From the NCBI RefSeq assembly GCF_001941965.1, contig NZ_MKZO01000025.1:124001-188000 (forward strand): a DNA stretch of 64,000 nucleotides, in the 5' to 3' direction. Positions 7,434 to 15,749 of this stretch are shown one piece after another. Positions within the stretch are counted from its first letter, which is position 1, and each line of letters opens with the position of its first letter. The notes under the pieces are model-generated. The model was not told the origin of the DNA and did no database searches. It was given only the letters and a program-made list of their open reading frames with translations. The position numbers were made by a program, and so were the translations under genes. The DNA is from Pseudomonas putida (GTDB taxonomy: Bacteria > Pseudomonadota > Gammaproteobacteria > Pseudomonadales > Pseudomonadaceae).

Positions 7434-8219
7434 CTACTCAGCTATCTGCAGCTTGCGCGACTCCGTATACACATACCGCACCTTCTCGTACTCGAACGGC
7501 GAGTTCATCTGCCCATAACGGAAGTTGGTGGTGTAGCGCTTGTCGATCGCCCGCAGCACCCAGATTTCCGGGTGATCGCTGCTGACTTCGGCGACATTGA
7601 GGAAGTTGATCTGGTTCTCCGCGCCATAGTCCACCACCAGCCCGCCGGTATCGCGCAGGTTCGACGGGCCGAGGATCGGCAGCACCACATACGGCCCGCT
7701 CGGTACGCCCCAGACGCCGAGGGTCTGGCCGAAGTCCTCGTTCTGCTTCGGTACGCCCATCATGGTCGCCGGGTCCCACAGGCCGAACACGCCGATGGTG
7801 GTGTTGACGAGCAGGCGCGCGGTGATGTCCAGGGAGCGCTTGCCCTTGAACTGCAGCAGGCTGTTGAGCAGGTTCGGCACATCGCCCAGGTTGCTGAAGA
7901 AGTTGCTTACGCCGCTGCGCACGAATTGCGGGGTGACGTAGCGGTAGCCATTGACCACCGGCAGGAACACCCATTGGTCGAAGCGGTAGTTGAAGTGGTA
8001 GACCCGGCGGTTCCACGATTCCATCGGGTCGTAGACCTCCAGGGCATCGAGGGTCGCGCGCTCGAACTCGCGCTGGTCCAGGCCCGGGTTGAATTTCAGT
8101 TCCTTCAACGGCTCGGTGAAGCCGTCGGTATCCAGGACGCTGGCCGCAGGCGCGGGCTCATCGGCGAAGGCCGGGGCGGCGGACAGCAGCAGGGCAGTGA
8201 TCAGCAGACGTTTAACCAC
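7434..8219 (-). CDS. mlaA: MlaA (VacJ) family outer-membrane lipid asymmetry protein
   Basis: MlaA removes phospholipids from the outer leaflet of the outer membrane and passes them to MlaC of the Mla pathway. Family signatures are seen in the NRRVYHFNYRFDQ, GVFGLWDPA and LGVWGVPSGPYVVLP stretches. The GTG at 8219 has GGAG seven bases upstream and overlaps the end of the preceding hydrolase gene by 8 bases, implying translational coupling. The signal peptide ends near Ala-Phe-Ala and has no cysteine, so there is no lipobox, unlike E. coli MlaA. Length is 261 aa. Confidence 0.92.
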   Translation of the reverse strand: MVKRLLITALLLSAAPAFADEPAPAASVLDTDGFTEPLKELKFNPGLDQREFERATLDALEVYDPMESWNRRVYHFNYRFDQWVFLPVVNGYRYVTPQFVRSGVSNFFSNLGDVPNLLNSLLQFKGKRSLDITARLLVNTTIGVFGLWDPATMMGVPKQNEDFGQTLGVWGVPSGPYVVLPILGPSNLRDTGGLVVDYGAENQINFLNVAEVSSDHPEIWVLRAIDKRYTTNFRYGQMNSPFEYEKVRYVYTESRKLQIAE

Positions 8220-9510
8220 GGAAGAACTCCAGCATGGCGTCGCTGTTGACGCGGTAATTGAGGTTGCCGCAATGGCCGCCATGGGGGTACAGGGTCAGCC
8301 GGTCGCCGAAGGTCTTGCGCAGGAACCCGATATCGCCCGGGCCGAGGATCAGGTCGTCGGCGTTGTGCATCACGGCGATCTTCGGCGATTTGCTCAGGTA
8401 GTCCTGCAGGGCATAGAGGCTGACCTGGTCGATCAGTTGCAGCAGGCTGCCGCCGTCGGTGCGGGCACGCCACATCGGGATCACCTGTTCGGTCAGGTAG
8501 CAGTCGAAGTCGCATTGCAGGGCGCGCTTGAAGAAGGGCGTCAGGCTGCTGCTTTCGGTGATCGGGAATTTCGGCGGGATGATCAGGCCGCGACGGTTGA
8601 TCAGGTCCGAGGTGAAGGCGATATCGGCGGCGGAGAAGCGGAACGAGCTGCCGATCAGCATGGCCATCTGCTCGTTGGTCAGGTGCTGGCGCGATTGCTG
8701 GAAGTCGTAGAGCAGGGCGTCGTTGAGGTCGATATAGCCCTTTTGCTGGAAGTAGCGGGTCAGCTTGGCGAGGACCAGTTCATAGAAGGTGGTGTGGCTG
8801 GTCACGCCCTTGACTTCGGTTTGCACCAGGCGGTCGAGGTTGGTGATCGAGGTGTACAGGTTGACCGGCGGGTTGAGCAGCAGCACGCGCTTGAAGTTGA
8901 AGCTGCGCCGGGTTTCGTCGAGATGGGCAACGAAGGCCGCGTCGAGGGCGCCGAGGCTGTAGCCGCTGAGGTAGAACTCCTTGATCGGCAGACGCGGGTG
9001 CTGGGCACGCACGCCCTGCATGACCCGGTACAGGTCCTCGGCGTCCTCGCTGCTGACGCCCGGCGTGGCGAAGCGCGAGGCGGCGCTCATGAAGTCGTAG
9101 CTGGTCGGCGAAGACAACTGCACCACGTGATAGCCGGCCTTGTAGTACAGGCGCTTGAGGTATTCGTTGATGCTCGCGTTGTACGGCGCACCGGTACCGG
9201 CGATCAGGAAGATCAGCGGTGCCTCGTGGTCCTGGCGGGCCAGGCGGTAGGTGAGTTTCTTCACCGGCCAGAAGTTGTCCGGCAGGCTGAACTCGCGCTC
9301 GGGGCGCATGTTCAGGGTGTAGTCGCTCTGGCTGATGTCATCGTCGGTGGGCAGCTCGGGACGCAGGTCCGGCGGCGTGGTGGCGATGGTCGCCTCGAAG
9401 GGGTTGGTCAGTGGATAGCCATAGGTGGCGGCATCGATATCCGCCGCCGACGCGGCCGCACACAGTAGTAGGCCGCCCAGCAAGGCAGCGAGGCGCAGTG
9501 GTCGAAACAT
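8212..9510 (-). CDS. Secreted alpha/beta-fold serine hydrolase
   Basis: A signal peptide (cleavage near residue 22, Ala-Ser-Ala) precedes an alpha/beta hydrolase core. Features include the oxyanion loop FLIAGTG, the nucleophile elbow GYSLG at 183-187 (Ser185) and a late His in HGGHCGN. It is probably periplasmic; the substrate is unknown. The start at 9510 has GGGGA six bases upstream. The 8-base overlap with mlaA suggests a joint role in envelope lipid handling, and the same pair is what I recall as PA3238-PA3239. Length is 432 aa. Confidence 0.75.
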   Translation of the reverse strand: MFRPLRLAALLGGLLLCAAASAADIDAATYGYPLTNPFEATIATTPPDLRPELPTDDDISQSDYTLNMRPEREFSLPDNFWPVKKLTYRLARQDHEAPLIFLIAGTGAPYNASINEYLKRLYYKAGYHVVQLSSPTSYDFMSAASRFATPGVSSEDAEDLYRVMQGVRAQHPRLPIKEFYLSGYSLGALDAAFVAHLDETRRSFNFKRVLLLNPPVNLYTSITNLDRLVQTEVKGVTSHTTFYELVLAKLTRYFQQKGYIDLNDALLYDFQQSRQHLTNEQMAMLIGSSFRFSAADIAFTSDLINRRGLIIPPKFPITESSSLTPFFKRALQCDFDCYLTEQVIPMWRARTDGGSLLQLIDQVSLYALQDYLSKSPKIAVMHNADDLILGPGDIGFLRKTFGDRLTLYPHGGHCGNLNYRVNSDAMLEFFRG

Positions 9511-9750
9511 GACGGGTCCCCGAAAAAAGACAAATAGCACGATGCAGCCTAGGACACTTGCGTTACCGAAGAAGTTGCCAAGTGCCACTGTCTTTGTTGC
9601 CCAGAATGTTGCCGCGCCCGCTTTGGCCGTTGCAACAATTGGTTCCATTTATCTTGAGGGTAAAAATAGCCCAGGATAGCGCTTTCGCCTTGCGCCTGCG
9701 GTCCGAGGGATTATGCTGGCCGGCGGTTTTTTCTGACTTTGGAGTTGCTG

Positions 9751-10116
9751 ATGTCCCAGCGTTTGCCGTTGATCGCACTGTTGCTGTTCATTCCGGCGTG
9801 GCTGGCCGCCAGTTATGGCGTGCGCTATGGGTTCATGGAGGATCCGCAGTGGGTCGGGGTGTGCTCGGCGCAGGTGCAGGTGTGGGAGTGTTCGGTGCGT
9901 TCGATGCTGGGGCTGACCATTCACTTCCGCATCCTGGCGTGGATCGGCCTGGGGCTGGCGGTGCTGGCGACCGTGGTACCGCGCAAGGCCGGATGGTGGC
10001 TGGCGGTGCTGGCGCTGGTGGCGGGGATTCCGGCGTTGGTGCTCTATACGGCGAGTATTGCGGTATTTACGGTGGTGCTGGCGGGGTTGCGGTTGGTTCG
10101 CCGGTCTGTGCGTTGA
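9751..10116 (+). CDS. Small inner-membrane protein of unknown function, 121 aa
   Basis: Four hydrophobic segments are seen (about residues 5-22, 58-77, 81-98 and 100-115), with a short loop holding two cysteines (Cys38 and Cys47) that could pair in the periplasm. The ATG at 9751 has GGAG six bases upstream, better than the upstream TTG. I do not recognise the family. It stands alone, divergent from the hydrolase-mlaA pair and followed by a REP doublet. Confidence 0.6.
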   Translation: MSQRLPLIALLLFIPAWLAASYGVRYGFMEDPQWVGVCSAQVQVWECSVRSMLGLTIHFRILAWIGLGLAVLATVVPRKAGWWLAVLALVAGIPALVLYTASIAVFTVVLAGLRLVRRSVR

Positions 10117-10122
10117 ACTTCA

Positions 10123-10209
10123 GGGCCTCATCGCTGGCAAGCCAGCTCCCACAGGTTCGGCGGTGCACGCGGTCACTGTGGGAGCTGGCTTGCCAGCGAT
10201 GAGGCCCTC
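10123..10209. repeat. REP doublet (REPIN)
   Basis: Inverted copies of the CTGGCAAGCCAG unit, each with a GAGGCC or GGGCCT outer flank, lie between two converging genes. It could end or protect both transcripts. Confidence 0.9.
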
Positions 10210-10214
10210 AAGGA

Positions 10215-11762
10215 CTATCGAGTTCTGAGGCAGCGCCACAAGGCAGCAGTCATCACCACACTGACCCCCGCCCAGATCCAGGCCTGCTCACTTACCAACC
10301 CTTCCCGATACAACTGCGGCGCAATCCCCGCGCCCACGATCAAGGTCAATAGCGCCACCTCGGCCCGCGCCACCCGAACCGGCCGCAGCACATAGACCAG
10401 CGCCGGCACCACGAACGCTGCACTCGGGAAGCTCCGATAGCGTGGATCGAACACCAGCGCCAGCATGCTCACCGCCGCCGCGAAGCCCGCCGCGATCACC
10501 CACCAGGCCCCCCGCGCTTCCAGCCAGGCGAACGCCCGCTCGCGCCAGCCATCCCGCGCCGAAAGTGCCAGTGCGCCATGGGCCAGGACAATCAGGTTCA
10601 AGCCCAACAGCAATACCACCCAGGTCCATTCGCCGATGAACCGTGCATTGGTTCGCGCCAGTTCGCCCCACAGGCCGATACTCGCCGCGCCGAGCGCTGC
10701 CAGCAGCGGCAAGGCCAGGGCATTGCGCGCATTGCGTACCGGCCCCGCCAGCAGCAGGGTGGTGAAGAACAGCACGCCACTGGCGACCAGCCACTGCGGC
10801 CAGAACGGCAGGTTGCTCACCGGGCCTTCCAGCACGCCCTTGTCCTGGCGATCCGCGTCATACAGCCCCCAGTAACCTCCGACCGCCCCTTCGCTGGCGC
10901 GCTTCCACGGCTGGTCGAAGGCTTCGATCAGGTTGTAGTGCCAGCCATGTTCCTCGGCCATGGCCACGAAACCACGAATGAAGCGCGCCTCGTTGACCCG
11001 GCTCGGCACTGCGGTTTCCCGCTGGCGGCCTTCGCTGGGCCAACCGGTCTCGCCGATCAGGATGTCCTTGGGCGCGAACCTGTTGCCGAACACCTGGCGG
11101 ATCTCGCCGACGTGGGCCAGGGCGTCATCGATACCGCGCGGGTCATCCTCCCAGTACGGCAGCAAATGGATGGTCAAGAAGTCCACCGCCGGGGCGATCT
11201 GCGGGTGCTGCAGCCAGAATTCCCAGACGTCCGCGTAGGTGACCGGCACCTGCACCTGGCTTTTCACCTGGCCGATCAGCGCGGCCAGGCGGTCGCCGGT
11301 GATTTCCTTGCGCAGCAGGGTTTCGTTGCCGACGATCACCGCGCGGACCACGTCCGGGTTGGCATTGGCCGAGGCGATCAGGGCGCGGATTTCCTTGTCG
11401 GTATCCACCGGGTTGCCGTTGACCCAGGCCCCGAGCATCACCTTCAAGCCGTACTTGCGGGCAATGGCCGGGATGTCTTCGAGCCCGGTCATGGAATAGG
11501 TGCGGATGCACTCGAAGCGCTTCGACAACAGCGCCAGGTCGGCATCGATGCGCTCCGGGCGCAGGGTGAAGGGCTGGTCGAAGGGCGATTGGTCCTTGTC
11601 GAACGGCGTGTAGGAAGCGCACTGCAGTTTGTGCGTGGCGCTGGCGGCATCCGGCAGCAGCACCGGCCGACCCAGCCCGTACCAGAGCCCGGCAAGAGCG
11701 AGCAGGCCGAGCAGGCAGGCGAACAGGTAGGGCGGCAGCGCAAAGCGGGCAGTCGAGGACAT
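10215..11762 (-). CDS. Membrane-anchored GH17 family beta-1,3-glucan hydrolase/transglycosylase
   Basis: One N-terminal membrane segment (residues 11-30) is followed by a periplasmic GH17 domain. The general acid is Glu147 in GNE and the nucleophile Glu238 in GETGWPS. The C-terminal third is a run of about eight hydrophobic segments. GH17 domains in Proteobacteria are known from NdvB-type enzymes that make cyclic or periplasmic beta-glucans, where GH17 acts as transglycosylase beside a GT2 synthase. Here there is no GT2 domain. I therefore infer a glucan-remodelling role, possibly with an NdvB-type synthase encoded elsewhere. The start at 11762 (MSST) places the anchor correctly; length is 515 aa. 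Confidence 0.75.
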   Translation of the reverse strand: MSSTARFALPPYLFACLLGLLALAGLWYGLGRPVLLPDAASATHKLQCASYTPFDKDQSPFDQPFTLRPERIDADLALLSKRFECIRTYSMTGLEDIPAIARKYGLKVMLGAWVNGNPVDTDKEIRALIASANANPDVVRAVIVGNETLLRKEITGDRLAALIGQVKSQVQVPVTYADVWEFWLQHPQIAPAVDFLTIHLLPYWEDDPRGIDDALAHVGEIRQVFGNRFAPKDILIGETGWPSEGRQRETAVPSRVNEARFIRGFVAMAEEHGWHYNLIEAFDQPWKRASEGAVGGYWGLYDADRQDKGVLEGPVSNLPFWPQWLVASGVLFFTTLLLAGPVRNARNALALPLLAALGAASIGLWGELARTNARFIGEWTWVVLLLGLNLIVLAHGALALSARDGWRERAFAWLEARGAWWVIAAGFAAAVSMLALVFDPRYRSFPSAAFVVPALVYVLRPVRVARAEVALLTLIVGAGIAPQLYREGLVSEQAWIWAGVSVVMTAALWRCLRTR

Positions 11763-12106
11763 GGAGCGATCCGGCTGAGGAAACAAAGCCGCCAATACTA
11801 CCTGCAAAACCCCGGGGATATTTCCTTGGCATGCAAAGTTCGGGCGGGTTTTCCTACAGGCCCCGCAGGCCGGGCAGCTACTGGCCTGTTGATGTCGTTT
11901 CTCGGTGTTTCAAGGTCGCTGACACAACAGGATCGTGGCGGGCCGGGGTTGATGATGGCAGCCATCAGTTCTCCGCTGATGCGGTCCCTGTGGTGGTATC
12001 CAGGCGTGAAGGGGGCGCCTTGCACCAGAACAAGACATGGCCCGAACTGTGTCGGGCGCCTGACTATCCGTGAAGTGACTATCCGTGAAGTGAAGGGGAA
12101 GCTTTG
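11763..12106. other. 344-base gene-free region upstream of betX
   Basis: I find no coding sequence here. It must hold the betX promoter, though I cannot point to convincing hexamers. It contains GC-rich inverted motifs (around 11860-11880, and GGGCGCC near 12017 with a partner near 12053). Just before the betX ribosome site there is a perfect 15-base tandem repeat, TGACTATCCGTGAAG, at 12061-12075 and 12076-12090. Confidence 0.5.
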
Positions 12107-12955
12107 ATGAAAATGCGACGACTCCTGGGGGCGGGTGCCGCCCTGGTATTGGCAATGAGCGCCGTACAGGCGATGGCCAAGGAAGTGAGCATCGGCTATG
12201 TCGATGGCTGGTCCGACAGTGTGGCGACCACCCATGTGGCAGCCGAGGTCATCAAACAGAAACTGGGCTACGACGTGAAGCTGATGCCCGTGGCGACCGG
12301 GATCATGTGGCAGGGCGTGGCCACCGGCAAGCTTGACGCCATGCTCTCGGCCTGGCTGCCGGTCACCCACGGCGAATACTGGGCCAAGAACAAGGACGAA
12401 GTGGTCGACTACGGCCCGAACTTCAAGGATGCCAAGATCGGCCTGATCGTGCCGGAGTACGTCAAGGCGCAATCGGTCGCCGACCTCAAGACCGATGACA
12501 GCTTCAAGAAGAAGATCGTCGGCATCGACGCCGGCTCCGGGGTGATGCTCAAGACCGACCAGGCGATCAAGGACTACGACCTGACCGGCTACAAACTGCA
12601 GGCCAGCTCCGGCGCGGCGATGACCGCCGAACTGGGCCGCGCCTATGCCAAGCAGCAATCCATCGCCGTGACCGGCTGGGTGCCGCACTGGATGTTCGCC
12701 AAGTGGAAACTGCGCTTCCTCGAAGACCCGAAAGGCGTGTACGGCGCCGCCGAGACCGTCAACAGCATCGGCAGCAAGGAACTGGCGACCAAGGCGCCGG
12801 AAGTGGCCGAGTTCCTGAAGAAGTTCTCCTGGCAGTCGAAAGACGAAATCGGCGAGGTCATGTTGGCCATTCAAGAGGGCGCAAAGCCCGATGCCGCAGC
12901 CAAGGACTGGGTCGCCAAGCATCCTGAGCGCGTCGCCGAGTGGACCGCCAAATAA
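12107..12955 (+). CDS. betX: Glycine betaine ABC transporter substrate-binding protein
   Basis: This is a periplasmic solute-binding protein of the OpuAC/ProX type, which delivers glycine betaine to an ABC importer. A signal peptide ends at Ala-Met-Ala (residue 24). Aromatic residues that could form the cation-binding cage are plentiful (for example DGWSDS, MWQG, AWLP, GWVPHW). No permease or ATPase is adjacent, so it is an orphan binding protein that would share a transporter. Its place beside DUF485-actP matches the betaine-specific BetX of P. aeruginosa (PA3236), from which I take the symbol. Length is 282 aa; AGGGG lies 8-9 bases before the ATG. Confidence 0.8.
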   Translation: MKMRRLLGAGAALVLAMSAVQAMAKEVSIGYVDGWSDSVATTHVAAEVIKQKLGYDVKLMPVATGIMWQGVATGKLDAMLSAWLPVTHGEYWAKNKDEVVDYGPNFKDAKIGLIVPEYVKAQSVADLKTDDSFKKKIVGIDAGSGVMLKTDQAIKDYDLTGYKLQASSGAAMTAELGRAYAKQQSIAVTGWVPHWMFAKWKLRFLEDPKGVYGAAETVNSIGSKELATKAPEVAEFLKKFSWQSKDEIGEVMLAIQEGAKPDAAAKDWVAKHPERVAEWTAK

Positions 12956-12985
12956 TGGCTTGATGCCTCTAGCCTGAGCCTTGCA

Positions 12986-13020
12986 GGGCCGCCCCCCGGT
13001 TTTCCGGCGGGCGGCCTTTG
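12986..13020 (+). terminator. Rho-independent terminator of betX
   Basis: The arms GGCCGCCC and GGGCGGCC enclose a short loop and are followed by a few T residues, 30 bases after the betX stop. Confidence 0.75.
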
Positions 13021-13159
13021 TGTTTGTGGGGGCTTCGCAGGTTGTTACCTGGTTCGCAAAAGACTTTTACATCTAAGACTAAGGTCGTCTGGAGCGCGTT
13101 CATGGGCAGCATAAAGTGGTGACGGGTTCTACCTAATCTGTGCTGCGAGGACAAAAACA

Positions 13160-13471
13160 ATGAACGACAGCATTTACCTATCGATACAAAACAGCCCGCG
13201 GTTCAAGGAGCTGGTGTCAAAACGGGAACGATTCGCCTGGATTCTCTCGGTGATCATGCTCGGTCTCTACTCTGCTTTCATTCTCCTGATTGCCTACGGC
13301 CCGCAAGTACTGGGCGCCAAGATCAGCCCTGACTCGTCGATCACCTGGGGCATTCCCCTCGGCGTCGGCCTGATCCTGTCGGCTTTCATTCTCACCGGCA
13401 TCTACGTGCGTCGCGCCAACGGTGAGTTCGATGAGCTGAACGCCGCAATCCTCAAGGAGGCTCAGCAATGA
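13160..13471 (+). CDS. DUF485 membrane protein, partner of ActP
   Basis: This 103-residue protein has two membrane segments (about 27-48 and 62-82) with charged ends. DUF485 proteins are almost always encoded directly before acetate permease ActP, as here, where the genes overlap by 4 bases (ATGA). The role is not settled; a helper or small subunit of the symporter is likely. GAGGA lies nine bases before the ATG. Confidence 0.92.
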   Translation: MNDSIYLSIQNSPRFKELVSKRERFAWILSVIMLGLYSAFILLIAYGPQVLGAKISPDSSITWGIPLGVGLILSAFILTGIYVRRANGEFDELNAAILKEAQQ

Positions 13472-15126
13472 TCCCGCGCGTACTGGCAACCCTGGCCATC
13501 GGCGCGTTCGCACCCGCCGTCTGGGCCGCTGACGCCCTCACCGGCGAAGTGCAGAAACAACCGCTGAACATTGCGGCGATCCTGATGTTCGTCGCCTTCG
13601 TCGGTGCCACCCTGTGCATCACCTACTGGGCCTCGAAGAAAAACAACTCGGCGTCCGACTACTACGCCGCCGGCGGCAAGATCACCGGCTTCCAGAACGG
13701 CCTGGCGATCGCTGGCGACTACATGTCCGCGGCGTCCTTCCTGGGGATTTCCGCCCTGGTGTTCACCTCCGGCTACGATGGCCTGATCTACTCGATCGGC
13801 TTCCTCGTCGGCTGGCCGATCATCCTCTTCCTGATCGCCGAACGCCTGCGCAACCTGGGTAAATACACCTTCGCCGACGTGGCCTCGTATCGCCTCGGCC
13901 AGAAGGAAATCCGCACCCTGTCCGCTTCCGGTTCGCTGGTGGTGGTGGCCTTCTACCTGATCGCCCAGATGGTCGGTGCCGGCAAGCTGATCCAGCTGCT
14001 GTTCGGTCTCGACTACCACATCGCGGTGATCCTGGTCGGCATCCTGATGTGCATGTACGTGCTGTTCGGCGGCATGCTGGCAACCACCTGGGTGCAGATC
14101 ATCAAGGCGGTGCTGCTGCTCTCCGGTGCCAGCTTCATGGCGCTGATGGTGATGAAGCACGTCAACTTCGACTTCAGCCAGCTGTTCTCGCAAGCCATTG
14201 CCGTGCACCCGAAAGGCGAGGCGATCATGAGCCCTGGCGGCCTGGTGAAGGACCCGATCTCGGCCTTCTCCCTGGGTCTGGCGCTGATGTTCGGTACCGC
14301 CGGCCTGCCGCACATCCTGATGCGCTTCTTCACGGTGAGCGACGCCAAGGAAGCGCGTAAATCGGTGTTCTACGCCACCGGCTTCATCGGTTACTTCTAC
14401 ATCCTGACCTTCATCATCGGCTTCGGCGCGATCCTGCTGGTCAGCACCAACCCGGCCTTCAAGGACGCTGCTGGCGCCCTGATCGGCGGCAACAACATGG
14501 CAGCGGTGCACCTGGCTGACGCGGTTGGCGGCAGCGTGTTCCTCGGCTTCATCTCGGCCGTGGCCTTCGCCACCATCCTCGCGGTGGTTGCCGGCCTGAC
14601 GCTGGCCGGTGCCTCGGCGGTATCCCACGACCTGTACGCCAGCGTCTGGCGCAAGGGCAAGGCCAACGAGAAGGACGAGATCCGCGTTTCGAAGATCACC
14701 ACCATCGCCCTGGCCGTGCTGGCCATCGGCCTGGGCATTCTCTTCGAAAGCCAGAACATCGCCTTCATGGTCGGCCTGGCGTTCTCCATCGCGGCGAGCT
14801 GCAACTTCCCGGTACTGCTGCTCTCGATGTACTGGAAGAAGCTGACCACCCGTGGCGCCATGATCGGCGGCTGGATGGGCCTGATCAGTGCGGTCGCGCT
14901 GATGATCCTCGGCCCGACCATCTGGGTGCAGATCCTGCACCACGAGAAGCCGATCTACCCGTACGAGTACCCGGCGCTGTTCTCGATGATCATTGCCTTC
15001 GTCGGTATCTGGTTCTTCTCGATCACCGACAAGTCCAAGGCGGCTGATGAAGAACGTGCGCTGTTCTTCCCGCAGTTCGTCCGTTCGCAGACCGGCCTGG
15101 GTGCCAGTGGTGCGGTTTCCCACTGA
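13468..15126 (+). CDS. actP: Cation/acetate symporter ActP
   Basis: This is a sodium:solute symporter family protein that takes up acetate and other short-chain monocarboxylates. It has a signal-peptide-like N-terminus (to Ala-Val-Trp-Ala) and about thirteen membrane spans. The family stretches ASDYYAAGGKITGFQNG and AGDYMSAASFLG are intact. Length is 552 aa. It is translationally coupled to the DUF485 gene and ends 18 bases before a strong terminator. In pseudomonads such operons respond to acetate through two-component control, but I cannot identify an operator here. Confidence 0.95.
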   Translation: MIPRVLATLAIGAFAPAVWAADALTGEVQKQPLNIAAILMFVAFVGATLCITYWASKKNNSASDYYAAGGKITGFQNGLAIAGDYMSAASFLGISALVFTSGYDGLIYSIGFLVGWPIILFLIAERLRNLGKYTFADVASYRLGQKEIRTLSASGSLVVVAFYLIAQMVGAGKLIQLLFGLDYHIAVILVGILMCMYVLFGGMLATTWVQIIKAVLLLSGASFMALMVMKHVNFDFSQLFSQAIAVHPKGEAIMSPGGLVKDPISAFSLGLALMFGTAGLPHILMRFFTVSDAKEARKSVFYATGFIGYFYILTFIIGFGAILLVSTNPAFKDAAGALIGGNNMAAVHLADAVGGSVFLGFISAVAFATILAVVAGLTLAGASAVSHDLYASVWRKGKANEKDEIRVSKITTIALAVLAIGLGILFESQNIAFMVGLAFSIAASCNFPVLLLSMYWKKLTTRGAMIGGWMGLISAVALMILGPTIWVQILHHEKPIYPYEYPALFSMIIAFVGIWFFSITDKSKAADEERALFFPQFVRSQTGLGASGAVSH

Positions 15127-15143
15127 TCACTGAGCCCTGAATG

Positions 15144-15178
15144 AAAAACGGCCCTTCGATGAAGGGCCGTTTTTTTTG
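15144..15178 (+). terminator. Rho-independent terminator of the DUF485-actP operon
   Basis: A perfect 10-base stem (AACGGCCCTT / AAGGGCCGTT) has a 4-base loop and is followed by eight T residues and preceded by an A run. Confidence 0.95.
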
Positions 15179-15197
15179 CCTGCGATTCAGTCGTGGG

Positions 15198-15350
15198 TCA
15201 TATGTAGCCCAGCAATAGCAGGATCAGCAGCACGATCAGCACGGTCCCGATGACCCCGGATGGCCCGTAGCCCCAGCTTCTGGAGTGCGGGAAGACCGGC
15301 AGACCACCGATCAGCAGGAGAATCAGGATGATGATGAGAATTGTGCCCAT
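15198..15350 (-). CDS. DUF3309 family small membrane peptide, 50 aa
   Basis: Two hydrophobic segments rich in Ile, Leu and Val flank the centre PHSRSWGYGPSG, which is the hallmark of DUF3309. The ATG at 15350 has AGAGGA seven bases upstream. It is convergent with actP. Function is unknown; such peptides are common and widespread in Proteobacteria. Confidence 0.85.
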   Translation of the reverse strand: MGTILIIILILLLIGGLPVFPHSRSWGYGPSGVIGTVLIVLLILLLLGYI

Positions 15351-15749
15351 GACGGATTCCTCTGGTTTCGGTCGGATGGGCAGACCTGCTGGTCAGGTCC
15401 GCTTAATAGTGTGATCCCCGCCGGGCGCGGAAAGTTTAATCAACTTTCTTGCCCGCCATGCGCCGTCTGTAGGAGCTGGCTTGCCTGCGATGGACCGCGC
15501 AGCGGTCCCAAAACCTGCCACTCCTGAGGATCTGGATGGATTCGATAGAGCAGGCGCTGGGAATCCAGAAAAACTGACACAAGCGAATTCGTGCTGGATG
15601 GTTTCGGGCCCGCTGCGCGGTCCATCGCAGGCAAGCCAGCTCCTACAGGGATCGCGGTCGGCCTATTCAGCCGGTTGATACCCCTCCGACCCGCGCAAAC
15701 CCTTCGCTACACTGCCCCTCACCATCACGAAAGACACAAGGCAGGCGCT
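15351..15749. other. 399-base gene-free region with composite repeat
   Basis: No gene is visible. Nearly half of it is the composite palindromic repeat at 15467-15648. The remainder upstream of the SDR gene should hold that gene's promoter; I see no clear hexamers. Confidence 0.6.
15467..15648. repeat. Composite inverted repeat, class 2 REP doublet, copy A
   Basis: Outer arms of about 45 bases (CTGTAGGAGCTGGCTTGCCT, then GCGATGGACCGCGCAGC) face each other around a 95-base interior. The arm differs from the other REP class by TAGGAG for TGGGAG and by an extra GGACCGC hairpin. The interior resembles, in reverse complement, that of copy B at 37482-37642. Confidence 0.85.

Noticed and set aside
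8089..9468. A 459-codon plus-strand frame opposite the hydrolase
   Set aside because: It is a shadow of the minus-strand alpha/beta hydrolase, which has a signal peptide and GYSLG.
10600..11810. Plus-strand frames opposite the GH17 gene
   Set aside because: No ribosome site or motifs; the minus-strand frame has GH17 catalytic residues and membrane spans.
13020..13159. A sigma-54 promoter before DUF485-actP
   Set aside because: TGGTTCG and following bases lack the GC at -12 with correct spacing.
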